A DNA stretch of 64,000 nucleotides from Anaeramoeba flamelloides (Eukaryota; Metamonada; Anaeramoebidae), in contig JANTQA010000036.1 of NCBI GenBank assembly GCA_027625915.1, forward strand, positions 3,591,501 through 3,655,500. Reading direction: 5' to 3'. Position 1 is the first letter of the stretch, and each line of letters starts with the position of its first letter. A program made the position numbers and the translations under genes. Below the pieces are notes generated by a model, which saw nothing but the letters and a program-made list of their open reading frames with translations, made no database searches and had not been told where the DNA came from. Of the stretch, positions 35,440 to 47,049 are shown one piece after another.

Positions 35440-35820
35440 TTTTTCATCTCTAGTTTTTTGTTTTCATTTAATTTTTTGAATTACGTAACTTGTTTCGTTC
35501 GATCAAAATTTTTATGAACAATTGATATTATGATAAAGTCAAGTTGTTCCAAATAGAAAAACTCAAATAAAATTAGTTGGTAGTATCTCTCCATTTGATC
35601 AATCATTTTTCCTAATAGAATTTAACGAATTTACCAATGTATTTTTTTGTTTTGCTCTCTCTAAAATTTTTAACACACCCTTGATTTAGTTGTATATTTA
35701 TTTATTTATTTATTGTTTTGCGAGTATTGTAAATTATAAACAATTGTTAACATTCCAATTATTAAATGACTCTAATTTAGTATTTCTTCTTGAATTGATT
35801 AAATAAGATTTATTTTTCAC
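35440..35820 (+). repeat. Dispersed repeat, family with copies at 2.9, 3.7 and 43.5 kb
   Basis: Landmarks are TTTTTTGAATTACGTAACTT, CAAATAAAATTAGTTG, TTCCTAATAGAATTTAA and TATTGTAAATTATAAA. The same order is found at 43540-43930 (+), at 2850-3110 (inverted) and, more decayed, at 3665-3830 (+). No coding frame is shared. Confidence 0.6.
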
Positions 35821-36179
35821 AAATCGAGATTTGGGGTGTTAAAATTTTGAATTGGATTTTATTTTTATTACTTTAGTAATTATTTGAAAATTAATTATTG
35901 TCAAAAAATTTTGCTATATCAATCATCATAAAATATGTTTGATTATTTTCATTTTCTTTATTTCGTTTTGATTGTATTAGAAATATTTAAGAAATTTAAT
36001 ACTAAACTTTCTTCCAGTTGAAAGGTTAGTATTTTTTCTTTAAATACCAATTATTTGAGTTAATTGACCTTTTAAGAATAAATAAAAATTAAGTAGAATA
36101 ATATAATTCAAAGAATGGTTGAGGTACATTATGAAATAATATTAAAAAATCAATAAATTTTCTTTAAAATAGAAAAAAC

Positions 36180-36480
36180 CAAAATTCTTCGGACAAATTG
36201 AGAAAAAAACCAAAATTCATTTTGAAATTCTACTGATATTGGAATAATAAATAGGAAACAATTTTCACTTTATTTTCTATAATTTTCTTTTAGAAATCAA
36301 GTATCCAAACGAAGTGTGTAAGGAATTGTGGTCTCTATTTGAAAAAGGAAATGAAAATGATGTGAAACAATATAACATTTATTATTCAAATATCAAGATC
36401 AAAGATCTAATATAATTCCAATAGAAATCAATATGATTTCTCTAAAATCATTTTCACTCTTTCAGTAACATTAGAATAAC
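36180..36480 (-). repeat. Inverted copy of the 49.5 kb repeat segment
   Basis: CCAAACGAAGTGTGT, GTCTCTATTTGAAAAAG and CAAATTGAGAAAAA are reverse complements of 49.5-49.7 kb. The 52.6 kb family member lacks this stretch. Confidence 0.55.
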
Positions 36481-39376
36481 AAATTTTTACCAACTAACTT
36501 GAGATCTTGTCATAAAAAAAAAAAATTACAAAGGAATTTTGTTTTAATTAAAAAAAACAAAAAAGTAGAATGAGAAAAAATGTTAAAAAATGATTTTAAT
36601 TCTAATTATCAAAATAAAATTTTCTTCTAATATCCATCAAAACTTTTTGAAAAATCAATTCACTCTGTAACAAATGGGTCCGCTCGATGGAATAACGGTT
36701 TATAATAAGAGTATCATATTTTTTTTCTTCAATCCAAATTGAAACTTATTGATTAATTCCCGATAAGGCATGATTAGTTTACAAAACATTTTTAGAAGTA
36801 ATTTTGGTAAACCTTGGTCAAAAGAGATGATCCTACAATTTAAAGTTACATCTTAATTTATTTTTTTAAGAATAAATCCAAATGGTCTTTTATTAATGTA
36901 CTTAATATTATTATTATTGGAGTTAATTAACGAATTATTAACTAAACTATTTAGCAAAAAAATTGTCTCACTTTATAATGTTAATGGGAGTTTTTTTTTT
37001 AGGGTTTATCAAATATTCTTATCAAAAAAATATTATCAAATTTTTGGATCAGAATCATTTTTTCTACTTTTTCAAATTTTAGTTTTACTTTTTCAAATTT
37101 TTGAATCAGAATCATTTTTTCTTATTTTATAAATTTTTGTTTGACTTTTTCAAATTTCTGTTTTACAATTCTTTTTGCTTTTCTTTCTTTTTTTTTTTTT
37201 TTTTTTTTTTTTTTTGATGCTTTTTTTTTTGTCAAAGATAATTTGAAAAAAAAAAAAAACAGCCCTGAAAAGACAAATAATCACTAAGAAAATTAAGACA
37301 AGGTAATGTCCTATAAAATAATTTTAAATATTTGCAAAAAATCTTCTTATTCAATCCCTTTTCAGTAAAATTTAAGTAATAAAATATTTGCAATGTAAAT
37401 TTAAAAAATTACGACTCAGTTTTTTTTAGTATTTGGTATAATTTTTTTTAATTTTTAATATCCTATTTTTATAGATTTAGAATGATTTAAAAGTGAATTG
37501 AAAACCAGATTTAATTATTTGTTGTTCTTTGGATACCAAATGATATATTTTTTTTCAATTTATTATTTCGGGTGTACAACAATTTTTGAAATGATTTTTA
37601 TTTTTGAATTCTAAAAAGATATTTTTTTATAAGTTTTTCATTTCAATTGGGTCCAAATACAAGTTTTTTTCATCATCAATATTATATTTTAAATTTTCAT
37701 TTTTTTGAAATCCATCAAAAGATTTATTATTTAAATTTTTAAAAATTTTTTATAATATTTTCAATTATCAAGAATATAGCAATTTTATACTGTTTTAATT
37801 TTTTTATTGTTAAATTTTTTTTATAAAATATAAAATATTTTCTCGTAATACAATTACATTTTTTTTAATATAACCAAAATATTCATCAATTGATTTTTTT
37901 ATTCGTTAAAATCATTTTCATTTTTTTTAGACCTTTCTTAAAAAAATATTTTTTAATTTCAAAAGGATATTGTAAATTCAAAACCAAAATATCATCCACT
38001 AAAAGAGAAAAGAAAGCGAACCGCAAGTCAAAACCACTTTAAAATAATTTATTTTTCAATTTTTTAAATATTTTTCTTGATAATAAAATAGAATAATTTT
38101 TTTTTTTTGAACATTTTTTTTTGATTAAATTTTTGGTTTTATTAAATTAGATTATTTTTGAATCAAGAAAATTTTTTCCAGTGAATTCTCGAAATTAATC
38201 ATTTAACAAACCAAAAAAAAAAAAAAAAAAAAAACAGAAGGAGTATATTAGGAAAAAATCTTTTTCTTTTTTAATACTCAAACCAGAATGAACACCATGA
38301 CCAAATTAATATGTTGAAATAAAGAAATAAAATAAAAAAAATCAACCAAAGCTTATTTTCCTAGATTTTTTTTCTTTATCTTCTTAATTTGAATGAATCC
38401 ACACTATTTTTTTCCTTGAATTTCTCACCCGATCTCTATTTATTATCATTTTACAAAAACTATTTTTTTAAAATCATTTTCAAATATTTTTATTCGAATA
38501 TTTTGGAAAAGTTAAACCCAAAATAAAGTATAATATTTCAAAAAAATAACAAAAATCATTGAATACCAAATTATAAATCAATTATGGCCAAAAAAATGAA
38601 AAGTTGACATTCAAAATTATTTTAAATTTTGAATCAAGAAAATAAATAATTTTCAAATCAAACAAATTCATTCAAAGAATCTATTTTTCTGAAGGTGAAC
38701 TCTAGAAAAATATCCTATTTTCTTGAATTCAATCAAAATCAGAGAAATATGATCAAAATTGATATAAATATTAATTTGGAGGATTCTTTTAAAAAATCAA
38801 AAGTACTCTCTTTCTTAAAAATTTATCATAATAATAATTTTTAACTTCAGTACTAAAAATATAAAACTCAAAGAAGAATCAGTAATTATATCGAATTTTG
38901 CTGATAATATCAACAAAAAAATAAATTATGTTATTTTTTATAGAGCAATTTTTGAATTGTTTCGATTTCCCTTTTTTAATTGTTAAGTAAACATATTTAC
39001 TCGAATAAGTAACAGTCTATTATTTATTTCAAAAATTTCAGATATTTAGTTAAAGATATGATTTAAATTATTTTAATTTAGCATAAATGGTGTCACACAA
39101 AAGTTGGTCTAAAGTAACACTCCCTTACAAAATAAATTAAATAAAATATTTTAAGATTTCAGAACATAAAAATCAATTGACATTTACAAAACCTCTATTT
39201 CAAAATGTTGGAAATTGTGTTAAAGGCCTGTTAATTGTATTCAATTGTTTGAATGACTATGAAATATTCAATGCTGTAGTAAAGTCCATAGAATTTATGA
39301 ATTAATTAAATGACTTTTCTCATTTTTTTGTTTTTTCAATCTTTGGTTGTATCTTTCCTTCTTCCTTGTTACTTTT

Positions 39377-41539
39377 ATGACGTCCAAAGATAAACAAGAA
39401 GATAGGTGTTGTTATTTCTGTTTCAAAAAAAAAAAAATTAACAAATTTTTATTGCTTTTAAAAAGCCAATCAACAATCAAAAGAAAAAAACAGAAAAATT
39501 ATTATTTATCAATAACAACTTTAGATCTTTGTAAAAAATGCAAAAGAAGTACAAGCCAAACAATCCAAGTCTATATGAATATTTGCCACCTCAAATTGAG
39601 TTTTGAGCTGATTAATTTACAAAAACAACAACCAATCAACACAAAACACTATTCCAGTTTAGACGGTGCGATACTTCAACAACCAAGAAAGTCAACAAGA
39701 ATTGAAAAAGAAAAGAAAAAAAAAACAAAAAGAAGAAGAAAAACACAGGGAAAACTATCCAAGATCAAAGAGAGATCCAAAACGGAACTTGAAAACCACA
39801 ACGATACATTTATGATTCCAAAAAAACGACAATTAAACCCAAACAAAAAAACTTTTAATCTTCGTGAAACAATTCGTTTCCCAAGTATCCAAAACCCACT
39901 TCTTCCTTCCAACAAGACAAAAATCAACAAACCGAAAAAAACCTTATCGTCAGATCTTCTTAACATTTTTCCCTTTAACACAACACAAAAAAGAACAATC
40001 CAAATGGTAAGAAAAAGAGAATACTCTGAAGCTCTTGGCGAAAATGAAAATAATCGCGAGAATAGCACTGGCAATTTTTCTAATTATCGATCAGAGCTTC
40101 CACAAATTCTCCATGAGCAAATTAAGAAATCCTCTAGCGACACAGAGACTCCTGATTCTTCTGACTCTTCAGCTTCATCTAGCTCCTCTGATTTTGATTC
40201 TCCAAGCTCATCTGACTCTGAAATGAAAATTGTCAAAGAAATGGAAGAAAAATTTGAAAATGAAAATGAAAACCAAAATAAAAAAGACCATGAAACGGAA
40301 ACAATTCAAAATAAAAAAGAGAAAGAAAAAGAAAAAGAAAAAGAAACCAGTAAAAATTCTGATTTAACGGAACTGGAAAAAAAGTATTTAAACAGACACT
40401 TAGAAGAAAAAACAAAAAAAATCGAAAAACTAAAAACAATTCAAAAAGAAATAAAGCAACAAAAAAAACTTTTAACTCAACGAGATCAAAGCAAAGTTGA
40501 TCCCGAAATTTTCAATCATTTAATACATTCAAATTTTCTCTTTCAATTAGAAAATTACATTGCAAAGAAAAACCAATTTTTTCACGATCTCAATAAAATG
40601 CAACCAGAAACACAAAAAATTATTGAGGGTGGACTAAATGAACTTTCTGCTTTAATTTCTTATACCACCTATGACTTAATTGAAATACTAAATGATTTTA
40701 AAATGGATTCAAAAACTGTTCTAAAACGATTAGAAAAAAATTTTGGAAAAAATCAAAATCAAAACCCAATTGCATTTTTTGATCAAAACGATTTAATAAA
40801 TCTTGAAGAAGAACAGTTACATTTCAATAAAACTCTTAATTCTCTTCAGACACCAAAAGTAAACAAGGAATATGTCCTAAAAGAACCCAAAAAAATCATT
40901 GAAATTGAACAACCACTAAATAATATTCAACAAAGCTATGATCAAATACCAAAAGAACCAAGACAAAACTTGGAAATTATTAGTATTGATCAGAAATTAG
41001 CGGAAAAGCAAGAGAAAGAAATTAAAATTTTAGATTCAAGTCTTGGCTTTAATCATAATACAGAGAAAGGAACAGAAGCAAAACAAAAAGACTCAAGCAA
41101 TCATGAAGATTTGGAATTTATCAGAGAATTGGATAATCAAACAGAAAAGCAGCCAATCCAACATTTGCAATTTGCAAAGCCATTGCCTCCATTTTTCAAC
41201 ACCAATATTTTCGGTTCAACTAATGATATTGGAAATTCGTCGAATAAAAAGATACAAGCAAGCAAAAAAGGAAATAATAATAATCAAGGAGAATTTTTCC
41301 AATCAAAAAATCCATTAAATGGCCCTTGGGATCCATTTCCCATTGAAAAAAATTCCCAACCAACCACTGTTTACAACCAGAACCAACAAAATAATATAAA
41401 AAAGTTAATTAATAACCTCCAAAAATCTAATTATAGAAATCAAAGCAACAATTATAATAGAAATAGAAATAGAAATAGAAAATACAATCAAAATAATCAC
41501 AATAAAAATAGATTTAATGATCATTATAACAATAATTAC

Positions 41540-41576
<37 letters not shown>

Positions 41577-42511
41577 GCAATAATAATAATGAAAATAGAA
41601 ATAAGAATAACAGATTAACCAACAATAATATAAACAATACCAATAAATTTAATAACAACATAAGAAATTTCAACAATAAATATAATAACAAAAATAATAA
41701 TAACAATAGATATAATAATAACAATTCTAACAAAAATAGATTTAACAATAATAAAAGAAATAATAATAACAAAAAAAACTTTAATAACCATAATATTATC
41801 AATAATCCTAGATCTAGCAATGTTAATAATAGAATTAACAATAATAACAACGCATTGTTTACAAATAATAATAATAATAACTATAGGTTCAACAATAACA
41901 ACAACAGAAGTGGGCCAAGAAGACATGTAAATAATTACCGAGGATCTTGGGCAAAAAAAATTCGTTTTGATTATCAAAAAGAATTAGAAAAAAAAGAATT
42001 ACAAGAGAACAAATTAAAAGAACAACAAGAAAAAAAGAAACAAGATGAACAATTAAGATTACATTTAGAAGAAATACAAAAATCTCAATCTAATTTAATG
42101 ATAGAATCAGATTCTGGCTCAGACTCTGGAACAGAGACAGAAGTAGAAACGGATTCCAATTTAAAATTGAATTTAAATCGAGATATCAAATCCTTTGATT
42201 CTTGGGATACAATTAATTCAACATTTTCAAATAAACAAACGGGTTTAGTAAGAATAAATCTTCTCCAAAAACCTTCAAAGGATGATAGTTTTAAACAACA
42301 CCGATCACAAACAAAACAACCCTTAACTTCATTTAATTTAGACAATACCAATGGAAAAAGTCCCTCGTTTATTTCAGACGAAAAAGATCTTTTTCATCCT
42401 AAAAAAAGCTTAGACTATCGGCCCCAATCCCAAAAAATTTTGAAAAAAAAAAAAAAAAAAAAAATTGAAAAAAATAACCCAAATATTGTTCAATCAAATT
42501 ATTTATGGTAA
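39377..42511 (+). CDS. Asn-rich protein with a possible C4 zinc-binding start
   Basis: A 1044-residue uninterrupted frame from the ATG at 39377; the frame runs ten codons further upstream without an ATG. Near the start, CCYFC and CKKC about 38 residues later form a CxxC...CxxC arrangement that could bind zinc. The middle has a Ser/Asp-rich stretch, then Lys/Glu coiled coil, and after residue 680 a long Asn-rich region with an uninterrupted poly-Asn run encoded by AAT/AAC near 41540-41575. A conserved-looking stretch GSWAKKIRFDYQKELEKKEL follows, then acidic, Ser-rich and poly-Lys segments. I recognise no family. Prion-like Asn-rich proteins with nucleic-acid partners are known in amoebae, but a role here is not inferred. 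AATAAA lies at 42533, just past the stop. A start further in, such as the Met codon in QMVRKREYSEAL, cannot be excluded. Confidence 0.68.
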
Positions 42512-43539
42512 AATTATTAAAATCTGATTTTCAATAAAAATAATATTTTTTCCTTTTATCTTTTGAAAATTGATGACAAAAGAAAACTGAAACATTTTTA
42601 CATTTTTTTTTTTTAAAAACTGTCATATTTTAATGTATTCTAATTCCATAAAAAGTTCATCAGTTTTGTTAAAATGATTGTTTGTCGATTTTTAATTGGG
42701 CCTTATTATTATTATTATTTATATTAAATCTGACTTTTCATTTTGAAAAATTTTATCAATTCAATTTAAACTATATAATTGGTTGTAGATAAAGTAAATA
42801 CATATACATAGACAAACCCAGTTTCAAATTTATGGGAAATTAATTTTTTAATTGTTTAAAATTTCCCTTTTTAAATATATCATCATATTATGAATAAGAT
42901 TAAAAATAAATTAATCACCTCTAATTATTATTTAAATTGATATCTTTCGCTTCTTGAATATTTTTAATAATTTAACTAATAAAAAAAAAAAGTGATTAAA
43001 AAATACTGTGTACTAAATTTTGATGTAAAATTTCCTTTTTTCATTATTTTTTTATGTTGAACCGAAAATTTAAAATTAAATCGATATATTTATTTTGAAA
43101 TTTACTTTGTTGAAACTTTCAGTTATTGTTAATGATTTATTTGAACATTTTTTTTGTTCTTATGATAAATTATGCTGAACAATTCTTCGGTTTTTGTTTT
43201 TGTTTAAAAAATCTTTTCAGTTCCATTTTTTTGAACATTTTTTTTAATTAATCTTCAGAAAATGAAAACCCATCTTTTAGATTCTAAACTTATTGTTCTG
43301 CTTTACTGAATTGAATAATTCTACATAAAATTCAAATATCCAGAAGAAAAATTTTGTTTTTTAATTAAACTAGAAATTAATGTATTTGAAAATGTTTTGT
43401 AAAAAATAAAAACATATTCTTAAATAAATTAAAATTCAAAAGGTTTGACACCATTAAAACAGTTAAAATAAAAAAACAATAATATAATTACATTATTGAA
43501 ATTTGGAAATAATTTTTGACTTTTTGAAAAATATGAGAA

Positions 43540-43930
43540 TTATTTATTTATCTTTTTAGTTATTTGTTTTCGTTTCCTTAATTTTTTGAATTACATAAAT
43601 ACTTTCGTTCTTTCAACAGTTTTTATAGAATTTATATGATGAAAAAGTTGAGTTCTTTTTAAGAGAAGAACCCAAATAAAATTAGTTGAGGGTCTCTGGA
43701 ATTAGATCGATCAATATTCCTAATAAAATTTAAACAAATATATCAATATATTTTTTTGTTTTACTTCTCAAATTTTTTAACAAAGTTATTTTTTTTAAAA
43801 GTAATTGATAATTATTTATTTTTTGTTTTGTGGGTATTGTAAATTATAAAAAAATTGTTAATATTTCAATTAGCGAATGGTTCTAATTTGGTATTTATTC
43901 TAGAATTTATTGACCAGAATTTTTTTTCTA
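43540..43930 (+). repeat. Dispersed repeat copy, same family as 35.4 kb
   Basis: It aligns in the same orientation with 35440-35820: TTTTTTGAATTACATAAAT, CAAATAAAATTAGTTGAG, GATCAATATTCCTAATAAAA and GGTATTGTAAATTATAAA occur in order. Confidence 0.6.
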
Positions 43931-44875
43931 AAAATTAAATTTTGGTTTCAAAAATGCTTAATTGAGGTTTATTTTTAAGGAAATAGATGAAACAAAGATT
44001 TATTTAATCAAAAAAGTTGTATTTTGTTTAACTTCAAATTAATCATCCAAAAATGAAATTAAAATATTCAGAAGAAAAAAAAACAATTCAAAAAACTATG
44101 TTTTGAATCAGAGACAATAAAAATGAATCTCCAAAACTCATAATTAACAACAGCTATAACAGCACACCTCTTTAAATCTTGATTTAGTTTTGGGACTATC
44201 AAAATTTTCATTTTATTCACAAAAAAAATTTAAAATATAAAGTATTTCTTAAAAAGTAGAAATGATTGTTTTACCTTCCATAAAAGATCAAGAATATTAG
44301 TGGGTTTATTTGCTAATTGACAATACCAAATTAAGATAAATATTAATACTTATTGAATCAATGACTAGGGTATTTATTGTTTGTATTTCAAAAAAGACTT
44401 GTTGAATTATTTCCAAAAAATTAAAAAAAAAAATCCAACACTTTTTTTGGAGAAAAAAATTTTCAACCAATTTCAATAAAAAACTGGAAATATGAAAAGG
44501 GTGTAAATGAGTTTTTAAAAATAAAATACAATTATTTGTTTTTTTTTATTGGAACATTTTCTTGAGATTAAAGAGGTTAAGAAAACAATTTTTCGATCAA
44601 AAACTAAAGAAAACAACAATTTTAACTCCTAAAAAATAACAGATACAATCGAGATCAAAAAATTGAATATATTTTATTAATGTTACAACATACTAAATAA
44701 CAAATCGAATAATTATTAAGAATCAAATAAATGGTTGTGAATGATTTTTTATATTTACATAGTTTTAGAAGATTGTGTTTAATAAAGATATATTAGAATA
44801 AATTTGCACCACCTTTAGGGAAATAGCCCAATATAATAAACATTAAAGGATAGGCATAAACCAATTAAAATCCAA

Positions 44876-45655
44876 AGATCAAAGTATTTTCTTATTATAT
44901 CTAATCAAACTAGTGAAACATGGTTCCAATTTCACTAACAAATTAATTAGTAAAAGAGTATTATTTGTTGATTTTTTTCAAATTAAAAATGATCTTTATA
45001 TCAGTAAAAAATTCAACAATTTCAGATAAAAATCTGGGTTTCGTCATGAATTATAAGGTTGAAGTCTAAATTTTCAGACTCCAATGGTACAAAATATCTA
45101 TCTTAAATTTGTGGCAAAATTTAGATTAAAACATAAAAATTCATTTTTTTTTAAAAAATTAAATAATTACCAATAGATTTTTTAGATAAATTATTTCTGA
45201 AATATTGGAAATATACTGATATGGCAATTATCTTTATAAAAGGGGAAATAAAACTAATCAGTGTTTGGGGAATTTTAAGTTGATAATTATCGATTTAATC
45301 TTTGAAATTAAAAAATTAAAAAAATAGTTACTTTTGAAAACAAGAGGAATTATAAACTCCTCCCTTAAATTACAATAAAATAAAAAAAAAAAATAGTTAA
45401 TTTTGGAAGTTCTAAAGATGAATTATTAAATACCGATAATACTATTATTTTGGGTTTCTATTTTTAGATTTGGAAAAGGAATTAAAGAATAATTTTCCAA
45501 AATGAAAATTTTTACTATTGTGATAATTAGTAAAATATGTAATAATTTTTTGTACAATAAGATTTATTTTAGACTTTTTAGAGCCACAGAAGCTATTTGA
45601 GCCATGTCTCACTAATTCCATTTACACTCAATTACAATATACTTTGATTATAGAG
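44876..45655. mobile_element. TIR element, copy 2 (decayed)
   Basis: It aligns over about 780 bp to 24170-24900. The left end has GATCAAAGTATTTTC and the right end ACTCAATTACAATATACTTT, a degraded inverted repeat. The internal frame of copy 1 is recognisable (ISILNLWQNLD) but interrupted. Confidence 0.5.
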
Positions 45656-46548
45656 AAATCTATGGTGACGCCAATCCCTGAAGCAAAGCAACTTGTTTAA
45701 CACAATAAGACTTGAATATTAGGAAAAATTTTCAACGAATTTCCTTAATAATATAAAATTTAAGGCACAATATTAAGGAGTTTATCTATCAAAATTTTTT
45801 TAATTAGATATACCACCAGGTAGTTAATTAGATGTTACATTGAAAAAATAAGAAAAAAAAAACACCAATTATATTTTGAAACACTTATTTGAGCAAGCTT
45901 AATTTTGATCACTAATAGAATTGTAAAAATAAAAGATTTATACTCTGATTTGATGTAACTCTTCTATAAATAGAGCAAGTATATGATATTTTGGTTAAAA
46001 CTTCTCTCTATCTATTTAAGGGTTCTCTAAAATAAAGCTACCGTCGTGGTCTTAGGAATTGAAACATTGTTGAATTAACTCTTTATTTCTTGAGATCCAG
46101 AAGAACTATAAAATTTCGAATATTTAGGAATAGATTATTTGGCAAGATCAGATACTTTATTGAAAGATGTTTGTAAAAATACAATCGCAATTCAAACATG
46201 GTTATTGAAAGTCCTTTTTTTCAGAGGTTTTTATTGGAAACTAGACAATACTTTAATTCCCTAGGCACCCATGGTGGCTTTATTTTAGATAGTCCATAAT
46301 ATCAAAGAAAATATACTATTTGTAATATTTTGTCTCTTTTCTTTAATACCAATTATTTAAAAAACTTTTTCTATGAGAGTTTTGATTAAAGTTCTTAAAT
46401 AACATAAAAATCAGATCGCCTAGAATCTATCAAGAAACAAGAAAAATTCAAAATTGCCCTCTCGAAAACCACGTGTTTTAAAATTTTCGTTTTCAATCAC
46501 AAGAATAAAAACAGAAAAGAGTTGACGTCTGTTTGAATGAATCCCAAA

Positions 46549-46998
46549 ATCACGACAAGAATAGCACAATCCATACAAATACTTTCAAGACTTTTTCGAA
46601 CTTTCAGACTGACAGTCTGCAAGATTTCAGTCTCTGATATTCTTTCATATTTTTTCAAATTTCAAATACTTGGTACAAACTTTTGTAAGTCAAAAAAGGG
46701 ATAAAAATAATAATTAACAAAAGATAGCATTTTGAATTTAATTGAAATTTTTGAAAGTTATCTAAAAGAAAAATATTTGTAAACTTTCAATAACCTGAAA
46801 CTCTTTTTATGAAAACCAAAAATTGGAAAGTTGTTTAAATTACATGTTTTTAAAAGTATAACTTGTAAAAACTTTTAAATTGAAAGTTGTTGCATTGTGA
46901 TCTTCTAATTCCTTTCAAAATTTGGAACAATTTCAAAAAAACAAAGTGTTGCTAAGGAAAAAAAGTGACTACAATTTTTGTGCTATTCTTGTCGTGAT
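46549..46998. mobile_element. 450 bp inverted-repeat element before WASH
   Basis: A 21 bp perfect inverted repeat bounds it; the left arm begins ATCACGACAAGAATAGCACA (46549-46569) and the right arm is its complement (46978-46998). Sequence similarity stops sharply outside the arms. Flanking CAAAA-like bases may be a small target duplication. The interior has no ORF. It ends only 51 bp before the WASH start codon, so it likely contains the promoter or lies within it. The transposon family is unknown. Confidence 0.5.
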
Positions 46999-47049
46999 CA
47001 AAAAGCTTTTTGATCATTTTTTTATATTTGACTTCTAACTTTATAAACA

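Larger units (their letters stand above)
32386..39376. other. Long intergenic region with repeats
   Basis: No gene was seen in 7 kb. It includes foldback copy C (33.47-34.41 kb), (ATTT)n near 34522-34546, a dispersed repeat copy at 35.44-35.82 kb, an inverted part of another repeat at 36.18-36.48 kb, and long poly-T or poly-A near 35099, 37184 and 38214. The open frames here are T-rich artefacts. Confidence 0.55.
42512..47049. other. Intergenic region with repeats, upstream of WASH
   Basis: No gene was seen. It contains a dispersed repeat copy (43.54-43.93 kb), a TIR-element copy (44.88-45.66 kb) and a 450 bp inverted-repeat element (46.55-47.00 kb) that abuts the WASH start. The remainder is plain AT-rich DNA. 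Confidence 0.55.

Noticed and set aside
41536-41977. Leu/Ile-rich minus-strand frames opposite the Asn-rich gene.
   Set aside because: They are antisense translations of AAT/AAC repeats.
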